Of a stretch of 5,012 bases of DNA, positions 1 to 5,012 are shown piece by piece. The stretch's first letter is position 1, and each line of letters begins with the position of its first letter. Source of the DNA: Rhodoferax sp. (GTDB taxonomy: Bacteria; Pseudomonadota; Gammaproteobacteria; Burkholderiales; Burkholderiaceae_C); the NCBI GenBank assembly GCA_020048255.1, contig JAIFMR010000055.1, forward strand, positions 1 through 5,012. Direction: 5' to 3'. The position numbers and the translations under genes were made by a program. Below the pieces are notes generated by a model. That model was not told the origin of the DNA and ran no database searches. It saw nothing but the letters and a program-made list of their open reading frames with translations.

Positions 1-372
1 AATCCATTTCCAGGCGGTGCCGGTCACAATGAACGACAAGGCCATGGGATACAAATAAATGGTGCGCAGAAAACCTTCACCGCGAATTTTTTGGTCTAAA
101 AATATCGCCAGCACCATGCCCAGCAGCATCGAACCGCCGACATACAGCACGCTGAAAAGCCCCAGGTTTTTGAGCGCGATGTACCAGCGGTCCATGTCCC
201 ACAATTTCACGTACTGCTCCAGGCCGACGAACTCGTCGTAGTTGGGCAACATGCGCGAATTGGTCACGGAGAGCACCCCGTTCCAGATCATCAAGCCATA
301 GATGAAGGCAAACCCGAGCACAAAGCCCGGCGCGATCACCAGCTTGGGCAACACGTTTTCTAATGATTTCAT
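1..372 (-). CDS. gtsB: Sugar ABC transporter permease, MalF/GtsB type (N-terminal part, cut by window edge)
   Basis: Inner-membrane permease subunit of a carbohydrate ABC importer, expected to pair with a second permease and an ATPase encoded beyond the left edge. The 124 residues visible begin MKSLENVLPKLVIAPG. Hydrophobic segments lie at about residues 10-30, 67-92 and 101-122, the last containing YLYPMALSFIVTGTAWKW. That stretch and DRWYIALKNL (61-70) closely match what I recall of Pseudomonas GtsB, the glucose/mannose permease. The usual EAA loop would lie in the missing part. The ATG at 372 has a weak AAAGG about 10 bases upstream; a GTG two codons earlier (378) has better spacing to the same AAAGG and is an alternative start. 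It is transcribed in the same direction as gtsA but sits 465 bases downstream of it, across a repeat-filled gap. The family call is firm; glucose specificity is inferred from similarity. Confidence 0.9.
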   Translation of the reverse strand, partial: MKSLENVLPKLVIAPGFVLGFAFIYGLMIWNGVLSVTNSRMLPNYDEFVGLEQYVKLWDMDRWYIALKNLGLFSVLYVGGSMLLGMVLAIFLDQKIRGEGFLRTIYLYPMALSFIVTGTAWKWI

Positions 373-438
373 AAACACTTTGCCTTTGGTTCAGAACTTC
401 CGAAGCCCATTGTTGGCGTACCCACTTTTGCTGCTAGA

Positions 439-471
439 CCCGCCGGGCGGGCATTTTTTTTGACTGCCCGC
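439..471 (+). terminator. Terminator-like GC hairpin with T8 run, facing against the operon
   Basis: CCCGCC (439-444) and GGCGGG (446-451) form a tight stem followed by CA and eight T (454-461), which looks like an intrinsic terminator for plus-strand transcription. No plus-strand gene ends here, so this role is doubtful; it could stop antisense transcripts. In the operon (minus) RNA the alternative stem is GCGGGCA/TGCCCGC (447-453 with 465-471), enclosing the A-rich loop. The two stems exclude each other. A related motif, ACCCG/CGGGT (484-488 with 495-499), lies just beyond. The structure is seen directly; any function is inference. Confidence 0.35.
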
Positions 472-495
472 TTCTGCTGAAGGACCCGACGGGGC

Positions 496-570
496 GGGTA
501 TTCCGCTGCGTTCGTGTCCCCCGCCCGAAAGCTTTCGGGCTCCTCCTTGACCTCACTTCGCGAAACACCC
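496..570 (+). repeat. Palindromic intergenic repeat, copy A
   Basis: An imperfect palindrome of about 75 bases. The outer arms are GGGTATTCCGC (496-506) and GCGAAACACCC (560-570), which pair at 9 of 11 positions. The centre is a perfect 18-base palindrome, GCCCGAAAGCTTTCGGGC (523-540). The centre is flanked by TGTCCCCCG (515-523) on the left and CTCCTCCTTGA (540-550) on the right. The same two flanking blocks occur in inverted orientation in the copy at 654-736, which shows that the two belong to one family. It has no coding capacity that looks real. It probably forms a long hairpin in the transporter transcript. Confidence 0.65.
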
Positions 571-653
571 ACCCCATCAAGTCTGAGGCGGTTTTGGTGC
601 AACTGGCGTGAATGCATCAATCATCACCACCTGCAACAGTCCAGCTTTGGGCG

Positions 654-736
654 TGGTGTATCTGACGCAGCGAAATCAAGGAGGAGGCCTGGGGTTTACC
701 CCAGGCCGGGGGACATTCGCGGAGTCGGATACGCCA
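654..736 (-). repeat. Palindromic intergenic repeat, copy B (inverted relative to copy A)
   Basis: An imperfect palindrome of about 83 bases. The outer arms TGGTGTATC (654-662) and GATACGCCA (728-736) pair at 8 of 9 positions, and the pairing continues inward as GCGAA-type arms. The core stem is GGCCTGGGG (686-694) with CCCCAGGCC (699-707), a perfect 9 bp stem with a four-base loop. Read on the minus strand, the core is preceded by TGTCCCCCG (from 707-715) and followed by CTCCTCCTTGA (from 676-686), exactly the blocks that flank the core of copy A. The core stem sequence itself differs from copy A while remaining self-complementary. It resembles interspersed palindromic repeats or a transposase-less miniature element; no flanking target duplication was identified. 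Confidence 0.65.
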
Positions 737-787
737 GGTCCAAAGCGGGTACTCGCCGAAAATGTGTCGCTACCCCATGCCTGAAAC

Positions 788-817
788 TTGTCACCCGGAT
801 CAAGTCCGGGATGGCAA
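788..817. repeat. Hairpin just downstream of gtsA
   Basis: CCCGGA (794-799) and TCCGGG (805-810) form a perfect 6 bp stem around a five-base loop. The pairing extends outward to TTG (788-790) with CAA (815-817), with one mismatch and one bulge. It lies about 20-50 bases after the gtsA stop codon on the transcribed strand. There is no T run after it in that direction, so it is not a standard intrinsic terminator. A role as a 3' barrier to exonucleases that protects the gtsA message is plausible. The core resembles a short palindrome I recall as common between proteobacterial genes. Confidence 0.5.
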
Positions 818-837
818 GCTACAGCAATCAACACCAC

Positions 838-2088
838 TTACTTCGTAGCCGCAGCCTTGGCAATGCTCTTCACACCGTCAGCCACGCTGATCTTGTCATC
901 GTTCCAGAACTGGCTGACCGCATCCTTGATGGCACCTTCGGCAGCGGGTTTCACCGCCATCCCGTGGGCGACAGAAGGCAACAAACCACCGGTTTTGCTG
1001 GTCGCCACGAAGTCTTTGGTGGACAGCTTGGCGCAGTCATCAAACTTGGCCATGTCCATGTTCAGACGCACGGGGATCGAACCCTTGTTCAGGTTGAAGA
1101 CTTCCTGGAATTCGGTGCCCATGATGGCAGCTGCCAAATCAGCCTGCGCCTTTTGAGCTGCCGCGTCTTTCAGCTTGAACATGGCAAATGAATCCACGTT
1201 GAACGTGTACGCATTGCCGGTGCCTGGGGCTGCAGCGCAAATGTAGTCTTTGCCCGGCACCTTGCCAGCTGCAGTGAACTCGCCCTTGGCCCAGTCACCC
1301 ATGAACTGGAAGGCGGCCTTTTCCTGGATCACCATGGCGGTGGCCAAGTTCCAGTCGCGTCCGGGGGACGCGGGGTCGATGTAGCTCTTGACCTTGCGGA
1401 AGGTTTCCAGCGACTTGGTCATGGTGGCACTGGTCAGCGCTTTCTGGTCCAGCTTGATCAGCGCATCGCTGTAAAACTTGGCACCACCTACACCCAACAC
1501 CACCGATTCAAAGGTCGTGAAATCTTGCCAGTTCTGGCCGCCGTGTGCTACGGGGATCAGGCCGGCTTTTTTGACCTTTTCAGCTGCAACAAAAAACTCG
1601 TCCCAGGTCTTGGGCGCGCCCGCCACACCGGCCTTTTTCAGCACGGCGGCGTTGGCCCACATCCAGTTGACGCGGTGCACATTGACCGGTGCGGCCACAT
1701 AATTGCCCTTGTATTTCATGACGTCAGCCACCACGGCGGGCAACAAGCTGTCCCACTTTTCGGCTTTGGCAGTGGCGTCCAGATTGGCCAGCACGCCCTC
1801 GGAAGCCCACTCTTGAATCGCCGGGCCCTTGATCTGGGCTGCAGCGGGTGGGTTGCCGGCCACCACGCGGCTCTTCAACACGGTCATGGCGTTGTCACCA
1901 CCACCCCCGGCTACGGCAAAATCTTTCCAGGTGTGACCCTTGCCCTGCATGATTTTTTTCAGTTCACCAACCGACTTGGCCTCACCGCCGGAAGTCCACC
2001 AATGCAGCACCTCGACTTCACCTGACCATACGGTTGAGCCTGCGACGACCAGCGCCACAGCAGTGGCCAATTTGGAAAGTTTGATCAT
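838..2088 (-). CDS. gtsA: Periplasmic glucose/mannose-type ABC transporter binding protein (GtsA-like)
   Basis: Solute-binding protein (family 1, MalE-like) that captures a sugar in the periplasm and delivers it to the GtsBC-type permease. It has 416 residues, a normal length. A signal peptide is clear: basic MIKLSK, then a hydrophobic stretch to about residue 20, with cleavage probably around residues 20-22 before GEVEVLHWW. Motifs matching my recollection of Pseudomonas GtsA include HWWTSGGE (29-36), VAGGGG (59-64), LKSRVVAGNPP (71-81), QIKGP (85-89), VNVHRVNWMW (135-144) and MGDWAKGE (263-270). Cys284 and Cys352 match a conserved pair and may form a disulfide. The ATG at 2088 is chosen because AGGAG sits about six bases upstream and the signal peptide begins there; an upstream TTG extension adds 14 unlikely residues. 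Specificity for glucose or mannose is inferred from similarity, not proven. Confidence 0.93.
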   Translation of the reverse strand: MIKLSKLATAVALVVAGSTVWSGEVEVLHWWTSGGEAKSVGELKKIMQGKGHTWKDFAVAGGGGDNAMTVLKSRVVAGNPPAAAQIKGPAIQEWASEGVLANLDATAKAEKWDSLLPAVVADVMKYKGNYVAAPVNVHRVNWMWANAAVLKKAGVAGAPKTWDEFFVAAEKVKKAGLIPVAHGGQNWQDFTTFESVVLGVGGAKFYSDALIKLDQKALTSATMTKSLETFRKVKSYIDPASPGRDWNLATAMVIQEKAAFQFMGDWAKGEFTAAGKVPGKDYICAAAPGTGNAYTFNVDSFAMFKLKDAAAQKAQADLAAAIMGTEFQEVFNLNKGSIPVRLNMDMAKFDDCAKLSTKDFVATSKTGGLLPSVAHGMAVKPAAEGAIKDAVSQFWNDDKISVADGVKSIAKAAATK

Positions 2089-2145
2089 GTGATCTCCTGT
2101 TTGTGAGCCTCCGATGCCGCACAGGGCCAAGAGGCGAGGGGTTGA

Positions 2146-2171
2146 TTCGAACAGACACCTTGTTGTTCGAA
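2146..2171. promoter_or_regulatory. Probable operator upstream of gtsA: perfect 8-base inverted repeat
   Basis: TTCGAACA (2146-2153) and TGTTCGAA (2164-2171) are perfect reverse complements separated by 10 bases, so the arm centres are 18 bases apart. The site lies 58 to 83 bases upstream of the gtsA start codon, directly downstream of an AT-rich promoter-like stretch, where a bound repressor could block initiation. The arms are a good size for a dimeric helix-turn-helix regulator. The regulator is not identifiable from the sequence; the neighbouring MocR is one candidate, but nothing ties it to this site. Confidence 0.45.
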
Positions 2172-2197
2172 TTAATTAATTGTTAATTAATTTTCAA
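2169..2197 (-). promoter_or_regulatory. Putative gtsA promoter with paired TTAATTAA boxes
   Basis: This is the most AT-rich stretch in the window. On the minus strand TTGAAA (from 2192-2197) could serve as a -35 box. Possible -10 hexamers 15-17 bases further on (ATTAAT, TTAATT or TAATTC) are all weak, so the exact promoter is uncertain. Two identical self-palindromic boxes TTAATTAA (2172-2179 and 2183-2190) are 11 bases apart, about one helical turn, and could be an activator or repressor site instead of, or as well as, a promoter. Confidence 0.35.
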
Positions 2198-2248
2198 CTT
2201 TTGGCAATGAGGGCTAACCCTAGGCTATCAAAATCAGGGAGACACCCA

Positions 2249-3679
2249 TCACAAACGGGCTTTGGCCGCCTGGAATGTTTGCCAAAACTGCGCATCCTGC
2301 GTGGCGCAGAAGTTGACTCGCATCAAGGTTCCGGGTTGGCGATTGGCATGAAACAGGGAACCGGGCGCCAGCAGATAACCCACATCCAGCATGCGCTGCG
2401 CCAAGACATCGGTATCGACCCCGGTGTCCACCCAGCCAAACAGGCCCGCCGGTGGCGCGGCAAAGGTGCAGCCTGCGGCTAAGGCCAATTTGACGCTGCG
2501 CGCCCGCGCCTGATCCAGCCGGGTCCGGATGCGCTCGGCATGTCGGCGCAGTTGGCCTTGCTCCATGCAATGGGCCATGGCCTTTTCGAGCAACGAGGGT
2601 GTTGTCAGCGTGGACAACAGCTTGGTGTCGAGCAGCTGTTCAAACAAGCTGGCCGATGCCGCCAGGTAACCCACCCGCCAGCCCGGCGCCAGAATTTTGG
2701 AAAAACCACTGACATAAAGGGTGCGCTGCAAACCATCAAGCGCACTCAGTCGGGTGGCGTGATCTGGGGCCAGGTGGCTGTAGGTGTCATCTTCCACCAC
2801 ATAAAAGTTGTGCTGTTGGGCCAACTGCAACAAACGGTGCGCGCTACCCGGGCTCAAACAATAACCCGTGGGGTTGTGGAACACACTCACGCTGACGAAC
2901 AGTTTGGGCGAATGCAGCTCGCAATAGCGGGCCATCACCGCCAGATCAGGGCCGTCTTGGCCACGCGGTACCGGCAAGATGCGCATGCCCAGGGCATCCA
3001 GCCGGGCAAATTCAATCGCCCAACCGGGTTCTTCCACCATCACACAGTCACCGGCGCGCAGCAGTGTTCGGCTCACAATGTCCAGCGCGTGGGTGGCGCC
3101 CAGGGTGGTCATGATGTGCTGCGGCGTTGCCGGAATCGACAGGGCTTTGAGTCGGCTGGCCAGGGCTTGGCGCAGCCCCAGGTCGCCTGCAGGCTCACCA
3201 TATTGCAAAGACAACGCGCGTAAGGACTCCCCAGTGCTGACCCGGCGCACAGCGGCAGCCAAAAAGTTGGTCTCTAGCCAGTCGGGTGGAAATGCACCCA
3301 AACCGGGTTGCGGCAGCGTGTTGCCGCCCTGAAACATGCCGCGAATCAGCGCGGTGGCATTGACGGGGCAGTGCTGCACCTCAAAACTCGGCAGCGGGCC
3401 TGGATTCAGACCTGCATTTGCTCTTACTTCAATAGCTGACAGCGCTTGTCTGGCCTGGGCTAGAGAGCGATTTCTTACAAAGAATCCGCGATGCGGGCGT
3501 GCCTCCACCAAGCCTTGCGCCAGCAACTGGTCATAGGCCGCAACCACCGTACTGGGGCTCACACCTTGCTGCTGGGCGCATTGGCGCACCGAAGGCAAGC
3601 GGCTGCCAGACTCCAACAGGCGCGACCGAATGCGCTCGGCCAACTCCGACACCACACCCATGGACAGCGTGATAAGCAC
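2249..3679 (-). CDS. MocR-family transcriptional regulator (GntR winged helix fused to aminotransferase-like PLP domain)
   Basis: A DNA-binding regulator that senses an amino-acid-related ligand through pyridoxal phosphate. Its 476 residues are full length for the family. Residues about 7-69 are a GntR winged helix-turn-helix, including SRLPSVRQCAQQQGVSPSTV (26-45) and AYDQLLAQGLVEARPHRGFFV (48-68). Residues about 110-476 are the fold-type I aminotransferase-like domain: SLQYGEPAG (157-165), HNPTG (268-272), EDDTYSHL (296-303) with an Asp for the PLP ring nitrogen, the Schiff-base lysine K328 in SGFSK (324-328), and the carboxylate-binding Arg in RVNF (454-457). All key PLP residues are present. 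The start is uncertain: GTG at 3679 (used here) or ATG at 3661, neither with a good ribosome site. It is divergent from the exporter gene at 3855 and most likely regulates it and itself. Which MocR subfamily it belongs to was not recognised. Confidence 0.93.
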   Translation of the reverse strand: MLITLSMGVVSELAERIRSRLLESGSRLPSVRQCAQQQGVSPSTVVAAYDQLLAQGLVEARPHRGFFVRNRSLAQARQALSAIEVRANAGLNPGPLPSFEVQHCPVNATALIRGMFQGGNTLPQPGLGAFPPDWLETNFLAAAVRRVSTGESLRALSLQYGEPAGDLGLRQALASRLKALSIPATPQHIMTTLGATHALDIVSRTLLRAGDCVMVEEPGWAIEFARLDALGMRILPVPRGQDGPDLAVMARYCELHSPKLFVSVSVFHNPTGYCLSPGSAHRLLQLAQQHNFYVVEDDTYSHLAPDHATRLSALDGLQRTLYVSGFSKILAPGWRVGYLAASASLFEQLLDTKLLSTLTTPSLLEKAMAHCMEQGQLRRHAERIRTRLDQARARSVKLALAAGCTFAAPPAGLFGWVDTGVDTDVLAQRMLDVGYLLAPGSLFHANRQPGTLMRVNFCATQDAQFWQTFQAAKARL

Positions 3680-3794
3680 CTGGAAGAAAGAATTTTTTTG
3701 ACGCGTTGAACATGATGGTGCAGATTTTCAGGAGGTGCATAGTCAGAAAAATCGGGCGCAGACCCTATCATGGCGACTGTGTTGCGTGGGCAAA

Positions 3795-3841
3795 CAATAC
3801 AGCTCATGAAATGCTCGTACAAGTGTACTGCTTCTGTATTG
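3795..3841. promoter_or_regulatory. Repeat cluster between divergent genes, candidate MocR operator
   Basis: CAATACAG (3795-3802) and CTGTATTG (3834-3841) are perfect inverted repeats with a 31-base spacer. Inside lies GTACA-AG-TGTAC (3817-3828), a second perfect inverted repeat. TGTACTG (3824-3830) and TGTATTG (3835-3841) also form a direct repeat with an 11-base period. MocR regulators such as GabR are known to bind widely spaced repeats between divergent genes, so the layout fits. The repeats are seen directly; binding is inferred. Confidence 0.45.
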
Positions 3842-3849
3842 CTATTCAA
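3822..3849 (-). promoter_or_regulatory. Possible promoter for the MocR gene
   Basis: On the minus strand TTGAAT (from 3844-3849) and TACACT (from 3822-3827) are separated by 16 bases. Each matches the sigma-70 consensus at four of six positions. It overlaps the repeat cluster, which would allow autoregulation. Transcription from here would give a leader of roughly 135 bases before the GTG at 3679. Confidence 0.25.
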
Positions 3850-3854
3850 GCTAC

Positions 3855-4457
3855 ATTGACACCCATGTTGCCCCCCTGTTGGTGCTGTGCACAGCCGCCA
3901 GCTTCACGCCCGGCCCCAACACCACCTTGTCGACCGCCTTGGCCGCCAATCTGGGGTTCAGGCGCGCTTTGCGGTTTGTGCTGTCGGTGCCCGTGGGTTG
4001 GGGCCTGCTGTTCAGCCTGTGCGCGGCCGGGGTGGGTTCGCTGGTGCTGGCCGTGCCCGCACTTCGGCTCGGTGTGCAGGCCATGGGTATTGGTTATTTG
4101 CTTTGGCTGGCCTACAAATTGTTCATGGCGCACAGCCTGGCCCAGGCTGATGCCAAGCAATTGCAAGTGACGTTCTGGCAAGGTGTCATGCTGCAGTTTT
4201 TGAACATCAAGGCCTGGATGCTGGCCCTGACCGTGGTGGCGGGTTGGCTGGCTGGGCGCGACGACATGCTCAGCCGTTTTGCCGTGGTGCTGCCCATCAT
4301 GCTGCTGTTTGGTCTGTGCAGCAACCTGACCTATGCCTTGATCGGCACGCTGCTGCGCCAATGGCTGGCCGACCCCGAACACGGCGGGCGGCGCCTGAAA
4401 TGGTTCAACCGCAGCATGTCAGCGGTGCTGGTGCTGACGGCTAAAGGAGCAATCTAA
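3855..4457 (+). CDS. LysE/RhtB-family amino-acid exporter with apparent ATT start
   Basis: Inner-membrane exporter of amino acids or related metabolites. From the ATT at 3855 it has 200 residues, the usual family length, and begins (M)DTHVAPLLVLCTAASFTPGPN. The TPGPN motif at about residues 18-22 in the first membrane segment is the LysE family hallmark. Further hydrophobic segments lie at about 38-56, 60-88, 110-130, 142-168 and near the C-terminus. FWQGVMLQFLNIKAWMLALTVVAGW is a typical second-half segment. No ATG or GTG lies in frame between the upstream stop (TGA, 3807-3809) and the TPGPN motif. The only standard alternative start is TTG at 3879, which has no ribosome site and removes half of the first membrane helix. 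The last codons (AAAGGAGCA) double as the ribosome site of the next gene. Function is confident at family level; substrate unknown. Confidence 0.88.
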   Translation: MDTHVAPLLVLCTAASFTPGPNTTLSTALAANLGFRRALRFVLSVPVGWGLLFSLCAAGVGSLVLAVPALRLGVQAMGIGYLLWLAYKLFMAHSLAQADAKQLQVTFWQGVMLQFLNIKAWMLALTVVAGWLAGRDDMLSRFAVVLPIMLLFGLCSNLTYALIGTLLRQWLADPEHGGRRLKWFNRSMSAVLVLTAKGAI

Positions 4458-5012
4458 TGAAAACACTGGGCCTCATTGGCGGCATGAGCTGGGAGTCGAC
4501 CGTGCCCTACTACCGGCAGATCAACCAGACCATCAAGGAAAACCTGGGCGGCCTGCACTCGGCCAAGATCATTTTGTACAGCGTGGATTTTGCGGAAGTT
4601 GAGCACCTGCAAGCCGCCGGGCAATGGGACGCCGCCGGTGCCCTGCTGGCCGGGGTGGCGCAGCGGCTCGAAGGTGCCGGGGCCGAGGGCCTGGTGCTGT
4701 GCACCAACACCATGCACAAGGTGGCCGATGCCATCACCGGCGCCGTGCACATCCCGCTACTGCACATCGCTGACCCCACCGCGGTGGCCATCACGCAGCG
4801 TGGCTTCCACACGGTGGGCTTGCTGGGCACGCGGTTCACCATGGAACAAGACTTCTACCGTAGCCGGCTCGAACAGGGCCACGGCCTCACTGTGCTGACG
4901 CCCTCCCCCACCGACCGTGAGCTGGTGCACCGCATCATTTATGACGAACTGTGCCTGGGCCAGGTGCAAGACGCGTCCCGCCAGGCTTACCTAAGTGTGA
5001 TCCGGGACCTGC
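4457..5012 (+). CDS. Aspartate/glutamate racemase-family amino-acid racemase (C-terminus beyond window)
   Basis: A cofactor-independent racemase of the Asp/Glu racemase family, closest in style to E. coli YgeA/RacX. It interconverts L- and D-amino acids using two cysteines as acid and base. The 185 residues visible begin MKTLGLIGGMSWEST, with the family's N-terminal GLIGGMSWEST motif. The first catalytic cysteine is Cys82 in LVLCTNTMHKV. The partner cysteine would be expected near residue 195, just past the window end, and cannot be checked. HIPLLHIADPTA (98-109) and VGLLGTRFTM (120-129) are also typical. The start ATG overlaps the exporter's TAA by one base, with AAGGAG (4444-4449) seven bases upstream, so the two genes are co-transcribed and probably translationally coupled. 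A racemase coupled to an exporter suggests production or disposal of D-amino acids. Exact substrate is unknown. Confidence 0.92.
   Translation, partial: MKTLGLIGGMSWESTVPYYRQINQTIKENLGGLHSAKIILYSVDFAEVEHLQAAGQWDAAGALLAGVAQRLEGAGAEGLVLCTNTMHKVADAITGAVHIPLLHIADPTAVAITQRGFHTVGLLGTRFTMEQDFYRSRLEQGHGLTVLTPSPTDRELVHRIIYDELCLGQVQDASRQAYLSVIRDL

Noticed and set aside
514..1191. Plus-strand open frame of 225 codons over the repeat region and the gtsA 3' end
   Set aside because: It runs antisense to the convincing gtsA coding sequence and through the palindromic repeats; the translation has no recognisable domain.
1525..2025. Plus-strand open frame opposite gtsA
   Set aside because: Its protein is His- and Gly-rich shadow sequence produced by GC-rich codons of gtsA, with no ribosome site.
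2089..2130. Fourteen-residue N-terminal extension of GtsA from a TTG
   Set aside because: It would place a polar stretch ahead of a good signal peptide, and the strong AGGAG sits before the ATG at 2088.
2214..2240. Possible terminator after the MocR gene (CCCT...AGGG around 2218-2240)
   Set aside because: Only about four base pairs and no T run on the minus strand, too weak to call.
2540..3223. Plus-strand open frame of 227 codons opposite the MocR gene
   Set aside because: The minus strand encodes an intact PLP domain with all key motifs here; the plus-strand product resembles no family.
3730..3737. Strong plus-strand Shine-Dalgarno-like AGGAGGTG
   Set aside because: No ATG, GTG or TTG follows within usable distance, and the frame it could serve is out of register with the exporter; probably chance or part of the leader RNA.
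3531..3740. Possible frameshift at the A7/T7 run (3693-3699) splitting the MocR N-terminus from an upstream ATG at 3740
   Set aside because: The winged-helix domain is already complete from the GTG at 3679, and the other-frame peptide does not resemble a GntR N-terminus.
3846..4382. Minus-strand open frame of 178 codons opposite the exporter gene
   Set aside because: Its Gln/His-rich translation is typical antisense shadow of a GC-rich membrane-protein gene.
4454..4750. Minus-strand open frames opposite the racemase gene
   Set aside because: The plus strand carries a clear racemase with its catalytic Cys motif and ribosome site; the antisense frames lack any motif.

Overview
The window looks like chromosomal DNA from a beta-proteobacterium of the Burkholderiales, most plausibly a Comamonadaceae member of the Rhodoferax/Polaromonas type. 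This is inferred from GC-rich coding sequence, the protein styles and the palindromic intergenic repeats; no marker gene is present to prove it. Five protein genes are visible. Two are cut by the window edges. No RNA genes, transposases, phage genes or CRISPR arrays were seen.

Left half (1-2248, minus strand): the start of a carbohydrate ABC importer operon. gtsA (838-2088) encodes a periplasmic glucose/mannose-type binding protein. gtsB (1-372, continuing off the left edge) encodes the first MalF-type permease. The two genes are separated by an unusually long gap of 465 bases (373-837) packed with inverted repeats: a hairpin just after gtsA (788-817), two oppositely oriented copies of one palindromic repeat family (496-570 and 654-736), and a GC hairpin cluster with a run of eight T (439-499). 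Upstream of gtsA, an AT-rich segment with a perfect 8-base inverted repeat (2146-2171) is the likely promoter and operator region.

Middle (2249-3679, minus strand): a complete MocR-family regulator, with a GntR-type winged helix fused to an aminotransferase-like PLP domain.

Right half (3855-5012, plus strand), divergent from the MocR gene: a LysE/RhtB-type amino-acid exporter whose best start is a non-standard ATT codon, followed with a one-base overlap by an aspartate/glutamate racemase-family gene that runs off the right edge. The shared intergenic region (3680-3854) carries inverted and direct repeats suitable for MocR binding. The simplest reading is a small amino-acid module: a PLP-sensing regulator controlling an exporter and a racemase. 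It lies next to, but is functionally distinct from, the sugar transporter operon.

The most unusual points are the paired repeat elements whose flanks are conserved while their self-complementary stems have diverged, and the missing canonical start codon of the exporter gene.
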